6,065 nucleotides of DNA, taken from positions 1-6,065 of the forward strand of contig JAQVKJ010000093.1 in assembly GCA_028694715.1 (NCBI GenBank), given 5' to 3'. This stretch comes from Weeksellaceae bacterium (lineage in GTDB: Bacteria > Bacteroidota > Bacteroidia > Flavobacteriales > Weeksellaceae). Below, piece after piece: positions 1-6,065 of the stretch (position 1 is its first letter; the number at the start of each line of letters is the position of its first letter). The notes under the pieces are model-generated. The model had not been told where the DNA came from. It saw only the letters and a list, made by a program, of their open reading frames with translations, and did no database searches. The translations under genes and the position numbers were made by a program.

Positions 1-145
1 CATCAAAGGATTCATGTTTGCGATGATGATTGGTGTTGTGGTGGGTACCTATTCTTCCATCTTCATCGCCTCACAAATCATGTACGATTTGACAAAAAAG
101 AAAATGAACAGACTGCAAACGGAAACCACTCCAAATGCTGAATAA
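1..145 (+). CDS. secDF: SecDF/SecF protein-export membrane subunit, C-terminal end only
   Basis: Only the last 47 complete codons are present (frame from base 2, TAA at 143-145); the rest lies before the window. The visible peptide has a hydrophobic helix with the segment VVVGTYSSIFIASQ, which matches the conserved last transmembrane helix of SecF, where the family usually reads GTYSSIFIA. A short basic, polar cytoplasmic tail follows (DLTKKKMNR...). SecD and SecF help pull preproteins through SecYEG using the proton motive force. In Bacteroidota the two are usually fused as SecDF, so a fusion is likely, but it cannot be seen here; a separate SecF is the alternative. The gene is closed by the intrinsic terminator at 169-205. 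The family call is firm; fused versus split is inference. Confidence 0.85.
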   Translation, partial: IKGFMFAMMIGVVVGTYSSIFIASQIMYDLTKKKMNRLQTETTPNAE

Positions 146-168
146 TGTATTAAAGAAATCATAAGTTT

Positions 169-205
169 TAAAAACTCCGGAATGAATTTTCGGAGTTTTT
201 ATTTT
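169..205 (+). terminator. Intrinsic terminator after secDF
   Basis: An 11-bp perfect inverted repeat pairs 169-179 (taaaaactccg) with 191-201 (cggagttttta). The core ACTCCG/CGGAGT is followed by a U-rich run (tttttatttt). The loop of 11 bases can tighten through one G-T and two A-T pairs. It lies 24 bases after the SecDF stop and ends about 20 bases before the tatA start, so it should separate the two transcription units. Confidence 0.82.
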
Positions 206-212
206 AAGTAGC

Positions 213-220
213 TATCTTTG
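213..220 (+). promoter_or_regulatory. Candidate Bacteroidota -7 element before tatA
   Basis: TATCTTTG fits the Bacteroidota -7 consensus TAnnTTTG exactly and sits just after the secDF terminator, where a new promoter would be needed. No clear TTG is found about 20 bases upstream; the nearest is the ttc at 189-191, inside the terminator hairpin. The element is only 4 bases from the GTG start of tatA, so transcription would begin at or very near the start codon. It could be a chance match. Confidence 0.35.
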
Positions 221-224
221 TCCA

Positions 225-545
225 GTGGAGTTAGCATTTCTATTACCGGCCTTTATCAGTTTTGAAGAGATGACCGTCATTCTGTTCATCGCCATCATTG
301 TATTCGGACCCAAAAAAATACCGGAAATTGCGAGAGGATTGGGTGAAGGCATCAGAGCAATGAAAAAAGCAACAGAAGACATCAAAAGAGAAATTCTTGA
401 TTCAGCCGAAGGCGTTGATGCCGTTACCGACATCAAAAACACCATAGAAGATACTGCAAAAGATGTCAGCGGCTCTGTTTCTGACCCAGTCAAAGATTTC
501 AAAGAATCCATTGACGATGCAGTCGGCCCAATAAAAAGAGAGTAA
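225..545 (+). CDS. tatA: Twin-arginine translocase subunit TatA (TatA/TatB-like)
   Basis: Encodes a 106-residue TatA/Hcf106-family protein, the subunit thought to assemble around TatC to let folded twin-arginine substrates cross the inner membrane. Residues about 9-27 form one hydrophobic helix and end in F27-G28-P29. The family signature KKIPEIARGLG and an amphipathic basic helix follow at 30-56. The rest (57-106) is an acidic, polar cytoplasmic tail rich in D, E, S and K. Length is normal to slightly long for TatA. GTG 225 is the only reasonable start: the frame is closed upstream by TGA at 183-185 and has no ATG before codon 16, and starting there would leave too short a membrane helix. 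No Shine-Dalgarno is seen. The F-G pair is TatA-like, while G-P and the acidic E14-E15 before the helix recall TatB. No tatC is in the window. The stop abuts the next gene's start. Confidence 0.88.
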   Translation: MELAFLLPAFISFEEMTVILFIAIIVFGPKKIPEIARGLGEGIRAMKKATEDIKREILDSAEGVDAVTDIKNTIEDTAKDVSGSVSDPVKDFKESIDDAVGPIKRE

Positions 546-1130
546 GTGGAGCAAATCATTAGTCTGGACAAAGAATTGTTTTTGATTCTGAACAACCTTG
601 GCACTCCAGCTTGGGACGGTTTCTGGGTCTTTATGTCTGAACGAACTTACTGGATTCCCTTTTATATCATACTCCTCTACATTCTCCACCGATGCTTTGG
701 AATCAAAAGAACCCTACTCATTCTTGCACTGACCCTTTTGTTGGTATTGGTTACTGACCAACTGACCGGATTCATCAAAGGTTACTTTCAAAGGCCCCGC
801 CCCTGCTTTACACTCGAATTTGAAGGAATCATGAGAGGTGTAAGCTGCGAAGGTAGAGGCAAATTCGGATTCACTTCTGCACATGCTTCCAATCATTTTG
901 GGGTCGCTTTGTTGCTCGGATTGATCTTCAGAGAAAAAATAAAATGGATGATTTGGCTGCTTTTGATATGGGCCGCATTCATTTCCTATAGTCGGGTTTA
1001 TCTGGGCGTGCATTTCCCGCTCGACATTCTTTGCGGCATGTTCATCGGACTGAGCATCGCTCTAATATTTTATTGGTTTTACAATAAAATACTACGAAAA
1101 TATCCCAATAAATTCTCCTATAAACATTAA
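546..1130 (+). CDS. PAP2-family membrane phosphatase (undecaprenyl-diphosphatase-like)
   Basis: A 194-residue membrane protein of the PAP2/type 2 phosphatidic acid phosphatase superfamily. All three phosphatase motifs are visible: KX6RP at K78-R85-P86; the histidine motif as T110-S111-A112-H113 in place of the usual PSGH; and SRX5HX3D at S149-R150, H156 and D160. H156 is the expected nucleophile and H113 the general acid. Hydrophobic stretches near 34-50, 55-73, 117-128, 132-147 and 161-180, plus a weaker one near 11-30, fit the usual six-helix fold. Such enzymes dephosphorylate lipid pyrophosphates on the outer face of the membrane. C55-PP recycling (PgpB/BacA-like) is the likeliest role; phosphatidylglycerophosphate or lipid A phosphatase activity is possible. 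The GTG start follows the tatA TAA directly, with a weak purine-rich stretch (gagag) before it, so translation is probably coupled to tatA. No terminator is evident in the 67 bases after it. Confidence 0.88.
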   Translation: MEQIISLDKELFLILNNLGTPAWDGFWVFMSERTYWIPFYIILLYILHRCFGIKRTLLILALTLLLVLVTDQLTGFIKGYFQRPRPCFTLEFEGIMRGVSCEGRGKFGFTSAHASNHFGVALLLGLIFREKIKWMIWLLLIWAAFISYSRVYLGVHFPLDILCGMFIGLSIALIFYWFYNKILRKYPNKFSYKH

Positions 1131-1197
1131 AGTATTCAAAGCCAACATCGTTTCTGATTAAAAGCAAATATGGATGGTACCAAAAAAATAAAGCCAT

Positions 1198-1527
1198 TCA
1201 CTTTTTCTTTTTGTGATGTCTTTTCTTTAAAATTTTGAGCACATCCCTTAGCCGGAACCCACGCGCATGAATTGCCATCAAATAATAAAAAAAAACATCC
1301 GCAGCCTCCTCAAGAAAATTTTCGTCACTCCCCTGCTCCGAAGCAATCACCATTTCAACAGACTCCTCACCCATTTTCTTAGTAATCTGTGAAGTACCGC
1401 GCTGAAAATATCTTTTGATTTTGTTCTCCGGCGCATCCGGTCGCTTTCCATTTTCTATCTTTTCCTCTAATTTTTCAAGAAATGGAAACGGCTTTTGGGG
1501 TTTCTCGGCTTTTGGATATTTCTCCAT
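1198..1527 (-). CDS. hisE: Phosphoribosyl-ATP pyrophosphatase HisE (stand-alone)
   Basis: HisE hydrolyses phosphoribosyl-ATP to phosphoribosyl-AMP and pyrophosphate, the second step of histidine synthesis. The 109-residue product matches the all-alpha PRA-PH/MazG-like fold: FLEKLEEKIENGKRPDAPE at about 16-34, the GTSQITKKMGEESVE block at 44-58 with metal-binding acids E54, E55 and E58, EEAAD at 73-77, and the terminal LKILKKRHH. The start is taken as ATG at 1527; a TTG ten codons upstream (1557) also opens the frame but is less likely and adds residues unlike the family. No Shine-Dalgarno is seen. A TACATTTC about 11 bases before the ATG is a 7/8 match to the -7 consensus, without a clear -33. 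Many Bacteroidota carry a fused HisIE; here there is no HisI domain and no other his gene nearby. The N-terminus is rich in K and P and the C-terminus is a lysine/histidine tail. A MazG-type nucleotide pyrophosphatase is a less likely alternative. Confidence 0.87.
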   Translation of the reverse strand: MEKYPKAEKPQKPFPFLEKLEEKIENGKRPDAPENKIKRYFQRGTSQITKKMGEESVEMVIASEQGSDENFLEEAADVFFYYLMAIHARGFRLRDVLKILKKRHHKKKK

Positions 1528-1644
1528 CGGATTATTCTGAAATGTAAATTTACCCAAAATTTTTATTCTGAAAAATCATTTTTAAAATTGACGCTAAATG
1601 CAGTTTAAAAATTATTAAAGCAACACGGATTTAGACCTTGTTCA

Positions 1645-1676
1645 TTGGCCTGAAGATTACATTTTTTGTATATTTG
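1645..1676 (+). promoter_or_regulatory. Bacteroidota-type promoter for eno
   Basis: TATATTTG at 1669-1676 matches the Bacteroidota -7 consensus TAnnTTTG exactly. A TTG at 1645-1647 lies 21 bases upstream, which suits the -33 element. Transcription would start near 1680-1684, giving a leader of about 20 bases before the enolase ATG. It lies in the divergent gap between hisE and eno and points toward eno. Confidence 0.6.
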
Positions 1677-1701
1677 GATTCGAAATTTAAAATCATTCTA
1701 A

Positions 1702-2991
<1,290 letters not shown>

Positions 2992-3068
2992 TTTTTATTA
3001 AAAAAAGCTCGAATTCATTAGGATTTTTAATTACAATTAACTTAAATTGCTATCAAACAAAAATACAA

Positions 3069-4355
3069 ATGTCAGAACAATCAAAATTCAGTTATAAAGG
3101 CTCAGAAATTGAGCTGAATACCGGAATCGGAACCATGAATGAAGAATTTGTGGATTTTTCTAATTTCCGTGCACAAACCAATGGACTCATAACACTTGAT
3201 CCCGGATACAAAAACACCGGTTCTTGCAAAAGTGAAATTACTTTTCTGGACGGTGAAGAAGGAATTCTGATGTATCGCGGCTATCCCATTGAGCAACTTG
3301 CAGAGAAATCCAACTTCGTGGAAGTAATGTACCTGTTGCTCAAAGGTGAACTTCCATCCGCAAATCAGCTGAACGATTTTCAGGAAGACATCAGAGAATA
3401 TGATATGGTATCTGAAGATGTGACAAAAATTCTGGGTGCCTTCCCAAGTTCTGCCCATCCCATGGGTGTTCTCTCTACACTGACCAGTGCACTGACTGCA
3501 TTCAACCCCAAAGCGGTCAATGCAAAATCTCCCGAAGACATGCACAGGGCAGCTGTTACTCTCATCGGAAAATTCGCAGTACTGGCATCATGGACTTTGA
3601 GAAAAATGAAAGGTCTTCCGCTGAATTATCCAGACAGTAAACTGGATTTTGTAGAAAACTTCTACCAAATGATGTTCAGAAGACCAAACCGAGATTTTGA
3701 AATGGACCCTATCGTCATCAATGCACTCGATAAATTACTGATTCTCCACGCTGACCACGAACAAAACTGTTCCACCTCTACCGTGAGATTGGTCGGTTCT
3801 GCACACACAGGACTGTTTGCTTCTATCTCGGCCGGCGTTTCGGCACTCTGGGGACCACTGCACGGTGGTGCCAACCAAGCCGTTGTTGAAATGCTCGACC
3901 AAATCAAAGAAGACGGTGGAAATGTTCAGAAATGGGTGGACAAAGCCAAAGACAAAAATGATGAATTCAGATTGATGGGATTCGGACACAGGGTGTACAA
4001 AAACTTCGACCCAAGAGCCAAAATAATCAAAACAGCCGCAGACCAAGTATTGGACAAATTGGGCATCCATGACGAATCATTAGAAATTGCAAAAAAACTG
4101 GAAAGAGCCGCTTTGGAGGACGAATATTTCGTGAAAAGAAAACTTTATCCAAATGTGGACTTCTATTCAGGATTGATCTATCGCGCGTTCGGAATTCCTA
4201 CAGAAATGTTCACAGTCATGTTTGCCGTCGGAAGACTTCCGGGTTGGATTTCACAATGGATTGAAATGAGGGAAAACAACGAACCCATCGGTCGTCCAAG
4301 ACAAATATATGTGGGACATCCCAAAAGGGATTATGTAAATATTTCAGACAGATAA
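3069..4355 (+). CDS. gltA: Citrate synthase (type II, hexameric bacterial form)
   Basis: Condenses acetyl-CoA and oxaloacetate to citrate, the entry reaction of the TCA cycle, in the cytoplasm. At 428 residues it matches the length of E. coli GltA (about 427), and its extended N-terminal domain, with the MYRGYPIEQLAEKS region near 68-81, fits the type II hexameric class, which is often inhibited by NADH. Active-site residues are all visible: H230 in HADHEQNCSTS, catalytic H265 in GPLHGGAN, H307 in GFGHRVYK, D364 in NVDFYSG, and arginines R316, R389 and R409 in FDPRAK, VGRLPGW and GRPRQIYVGH. The start at ATG 3069 is preceded by an A-rich stretch (caaaaatacaa) rather than a Shine-Dalgarno. It lies in tandem after eno and ends at a strong terminator. 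No clear promoter of its own was found in the 77-base gap. A 2-methylcitrate synthase is less likely because the length and N-terminal domain fit GltA. Confidence 0.97.
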   Translation: MSEQSKFSYKGSEIELNTGIGTMNEEFVDFSNFRAQTNGLITLDPGYKNTGSCKSEITFLDGEEGILMYRGYPIEQLAEKSNFVEVMYLLLKGELPSANQLNDFQEDIREYDMVSEDVTKILGAFPSSAHPMGVLSTLTSALTAFNPKAVNAKSPEDMHRAAVTLIGKFAVLASWTLRKMKGLPLNYPDSKLDFVENFYQMMFRRPNRDFEMDPIVINALDKLLILHADHEQNCSTSTVRLVGSAHTGLFASISAGVSALWGPLHGGANQAVVEMLDQIKEDGGNVQKWVDKAKDKNDEFRLMGFGHRVYKNFDPRAKIIKTAADQVLDKLGIHDESLEIAKKLERAALEDEYFVKRKLYPNVDFYSGLIYRAFGIPTEMFTVMFAVGRLPGWISQWIEMRENNEPIGRPRQIYVGHPKRDYVNISDR

Positions 4356-4373
4356 ACCGAAAAAATAAATTTT

Positions 4374-4405
4374 ACAGGTCTGATTTCCTTCAGACCTGTT
4401 TTTTT
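4374..4405 (+). terminator. Intrinsic terminator after gltA
   Basis: A perfect 10-bp stem pairs 4374-4383 (acaggtctga) with 4390-4399 (tcagacctgt) around a 6-base loop (tttcct). Seven T residues at 4399-4405 follow. It begins 19 bases after the citrate synthase stop and ends 28 bases before the next start, so it closes the eno-gltA unit. On the other strand the A-run before the stem is too broken to make a convincing two-way terminator. Confidence 0.92.
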
Positions 4406-4416
4406 GGAATGAAACA

Positions 4417-4428
4417 AAACAATTGTTT
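4417..4428 (+). other. 12-bp perfect palindrome just before the oxygenase gene
   Basis: AAACAATTGTTT is its own reverse complement and ends 5 bases before the ATG at 4434, between the gltA terminator and the next gene. It could be an operator for a dimeric repressor. Being AT-rich and short, it may also be chance. Confidence 0.25.
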
Positions 4429-4433
4429 GGACT

Positions 4434-5396
4434 ATGACCATACAAGAATTAAAATCAAGTTTGAAACTGCCGGTGATGGCTTCACCCATGTTCATCGTTT
4501 CGGGAACAAAACTGGTTGCCGAATGTTGTAAAAACGGTATTGTCGGAAGCTTTCCATCGCTGAACGGCAGAAGTGCTGAGGATTTTGAAAATATGCTCAT
4601 CGACCTACAAAGCGAGCTGAGTGAATTTGAAAAAGTAACCGGCCAAAAGGCTGCACCTTATGCTGTCAACTTGATAGTCAACAGAACAAATCCAAGATTG
4701 ATGTCCGACTTGGAACTGCTTGTCAAATACAAAGTACCGATAATCATCACATCACTGGGCGCAGTCAAAGAAATCGTGGACGCAGTTCATTCATACGGAG
4801 GCTTAATTTTTCATGATGTCATCAAAAAACGACACGCCGAAAAAGCAGCCGAAGCAGGAGTGGACGGCATCATCTGTGTTTCTGCAGGAGCAGGCGGCCA
4901 CGCTGGTACCGCTCATCCTTTTGCACTGATGAATGAAGTCAGAAATTTTTATGAGGGTGCCATTGTAATGGCCGGCGGTATCAGTACCGGAAACGAAGTA
5001 CTGGCTGCACAAATTGCAGGTGCCGATTTTTGTTATATGGGCACCCGATTTATCGCCACAGATGAATGCTTGGCTGCCGATGAATACAAACAAATGATTG
5101 TAAACTCAGGCATCGATGACATCATATACACAGACGGAATTTCAGGCGTCAAAGCAAATTTCCTAACCAAAAGTATTGAAAATGCCGGTATTGACCTGAA
5201 TCAAAAAAAGGAAGAGGATTTTTCCAAACTGACCGGTGAACACGCAAAAGCATGGAAGGACATTTGGTCGGCAGGACACGGAGTGGCAGAAATTACGAAT
5301 ATCATTCCTGTCAAAAATTTGATAGAACAACTGGTGAATGAGTACAAAACGGCCATAGAGAAAGTGAAAAAAATAGAGGGTGAAATTAATTTTTAA
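4434..5396 (+). CDS. Nitronate monooxygenase / FabK-like FMN-dependent TIM-barrel enzyme
   Basis: A 320-residue cytoplasmic protein of the NMO/2-nitropropane dioxygenase family, which also includes the enoyl-ACP reductase FabK. Features in order: the N-terminal VMASPMF segment (14-20) for FMN binding, AVNLIV (77-82) on the second strand region, S107-L-G, H127-D, the glycine-rich SAGAGGHAG (150-158) with the candidate catalytic H156, MAGGIST (179-185) and MGTRF (202-206), both phosphate-binding loops for FMN, and SAGHGVAEI (279-287), where many relatives read AGQGVG. Length is usual for the family. Family members oxidise alkyl nitronates with O2 or reduce enoyl-ACP with NAD(P)H. The sequence alone does not decide; NMO-type is preferred because of the C-terminal WSAGHGV segment. 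ATG 4434 gives a normal N-terminus. The thioesterase gene starts 9 bases after its stop, so the two likely form an operon, which hints at acyl or CoA-linked substrates (inference). Confidence 0.85.
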   Translation: MTIQELKSSLKLPVMASPMFIVSGTKLVAECCKNGIVGSFPSLNGRSAEDFENMLIDLQSELSEFEKVTGQKAAPYAVNLIVNRTNPRLMSDLELLVKYKVPIIITSLGAVKEIVDAVHSYGGLIFHDVIKKRHAEKAAEAGVDGIICVSAGAGGHAGTAHPFALMNEVRNFYEGAIVMAGGISTGNEVLAAQIAGADFCYMGTRFIATDECLAADEYKQMIVNSGIDDIIYTDGISGVKANFLTKSIENAGIDLNQKKEEDFSKLTGEHAKAWKDIWSAGHGVAEITNIIPVKNLIEQLVNEYKTAIEKVKKIEGEINF

Positions 5397-5405
5397 CCAA
5401 TTGAA

Positions 5406-6065
5406 ATGACCACTACAGCTGAACTGATAAATTTAATCGAGCTAAAACAAATCGACAAATTCGTCTTTGAAGGTCATAGCCATACAGTGGGCAGCCCCAA
5501 TGTTTTTGGAGGGCAAGTTTTGGCACAAGCACTCAACGCAGCCTGCAGAACATTGCCAACCGACAGGTATTGTCACTCACTGCATGCTTACTTCGTGCTG
5601 CATGGTGATTTGGAAAAACCGATTCAGTTCAAAGTCATGCCGGTGAGAGACGGCGGAAGTTTCACAACCCGTTTTGTAAGCGCTGAACAAGATTCAAAAA
5701 CGATTTTTGTGTTGGCTGCCTCTTTCCAAAAACAAGAAATCGGTTATGATTACCAAGAGAAAATGCCGGAAGCTCCACCACCCGAAGGCCTGTTGAGCTG
5801 GAAAGACATTTATGAGCAATCCAAAGGTTTGATACCCGAAAAAATCAATCGCTTTCTGGGTTTGCCCAGGCCAATTACCTTTAAACCAACAGTGATTCAT
5901 AATCCATTTGAGCATAAGGATTTGCCACCCAAACAACAAGTTTGGTTCAAATTCAATGAAATCAATAACCAAATCAGCGAACAACATTTCATACAACTTC
6001 TCGCCTATGCCTCTGATTACAATATACTGATGACCGCCCTGCAACCACACGCTTCAGAAGCCAAT
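5406..6065 (+). CDS. tesB: Acyl-CoA thioesterase II, TesB type (3' end missing)
   Basis: The first 220 codons of a TesB-family double-hotdog thioesterase, which hydrolyses acyl-CoA to free fatty acid and CoA in the cytoplasm. The frame is open to the window edge; E. coli TesB has about 286 residues, so roughly 65 to 70 residues are missing. The first hotdog domain shows VFGGQVLAQAL (33-43), HSLHAYFVLHGD (57-68) and RDGGSFTTR (81-89), all close to E. coli TesB as I recall it. The linker is rich in P and E (EKMPEAPPPEGL, 118-129). The second domain begins with HNPF (165-168) and QVWFK (178-182), and reaches YASDYNIL with D204, which falls at the catalytic Asp204 position of E. coli TesB. The other catalytic residues (T228 and Q278 in E. 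coli) lie beyond the window. The start ATG 5406 is 9 bases after the preceding stop; no Shine-Dalgarno, but translational coupling is plausible. Confidence 0.94.
   Translation, partial: MTTTAELINLIELKQIDKFVFEGHSHTVGSPNVFGGQVLAQALNAACRTLPTDRYCHSLHAYFVLHGDLEKPIQFKVMPVRDGGSFTTRFVSAEQDSKTIFVLAASFQKQEIGYDYQEKMPEAPPPEGLLSWKDIYEQSKGLIPEKINRFLGLPRPITFKPTVIHNPFEHKDLPPKQQVWFKFNEINNQISEQHFIQLLAYASDYNILMTALQPHASEAN

Noticed and set aside
402..1013. Open frames on the minus strand opposite tatA and the phosphatase gene
   Set aside because: They lie fully antisense to genes with clear family motifs, and their translations are low-complexity or cysteine/histidine-rich with no recognisable domain.
1131..1197. 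Convergent gap between the phosphatase gene and hisE, checked for a shared terminator
   Set aside because: Only a loopless 8-base palindrome (tggtacca) and an A-run are present; no stable stem-loop with a T-tract on either strand.
1557..1557. TTG as a start giving a 119-residue HisE
   Set aside because: An ATG ten codons later (1527) fits the family length better, and the extra residues have no counterpart in HisE.
2992..3008. A/T-only near-palindrome (tttttattaaaaaaa) after eno as a terminator
   Set aside because: The stem has no G-C pairs and no proper T-run after it, so it is unlikely to stop transcription.
3043..3049. TAAATTG as a -7 element for gltA
   Set aside because: It lacks one T of TAnnTTTG and has no TTG at the right distance upstream; too weak to annotate.
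3102..4070. Minus-strand open frames of up to 147 codons opposite gltA
   Set aside because: They mirror the codon pattern of citrate synthase, show no domain, and the plus strand is fully explained.
5694..6050. Minus-strand open frame of 118 codons opposite tesB
   Set aside because: The TesB reading frame with HNPF and YASDYN motifs occupies the plus strand; the antisense product resembles no family I know.

Overview
The window is ordinary chromosomal housekeeping DNA from a member of the Bacteroidota; I could not assign it to a genus. Four things suggest this. No gene start has a Shine-Dalgarno sequence better than marginal, and most are preceded by A-rich DNA. There are matches to the Bacteroidota -7 promoter element TAnnTTTG (positions 1669-1676 and 213-220). 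The enolase and citrate synthase have Bacteroidota-like sequence, for example the enolase [15 protein letters not shown] stretch. The phosphatase carries the SAHA form of the PAP2 histidine motif, and eno and gltA sit side by side as I recall them doing in Flavobacteriia. Composition is moderately AT-rich and looks even, with no sign of a mobile element, RNA gene or CRISPR array.

Left part (1-1130, + strand): the last 47 codons of a SecDF/SecF-type protein-export subunit and a strong intrinsic terminator. Then comes a tight pair, tatA (twin-arginine translocation subunit) and a membrane PAP2 phosphatase, both with GTG starts and no gap between them. This part handles the cell envelope: Sec export, Tat export and probably recycling of a lipid pyrophosphate carrier.

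Middle (1198-1527, - strand): a stand-alone phosphoribosyl-ATP pyrophosphatase (hisE, histidine pathway step 2), convergent with the phosphatase gene and divergent from eno. The 1528-1701 gap holds a good Bacteroidota-type promoter for eno.

Right part (1702-6065, + strand): enolase (eno) and type II citrate synthase (gltA) in tandem, closed by a near-ideal terminator at 4374-4405. A second unit follows, with an FMN-dependent nitronate monooxygenase/FabK-like TIM-barrel enzyme and, 9 bases after its stop, a TesB-type acyl-CoA thioesterase that runs off the window end after 220 codons. The theme here is central carbon metabolism followed by a probable small acyl-group or nitro-compound operon.

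I found no undescribed system. The points most worth a second look are the mixed TatA/TatB features and possibly leaderless start of tatA, the HisE encoded without HisI, and the oxygenase-thioesterase pair. No stretch longer than 300 bases lacks a gene; the largest gap is 174 bases.
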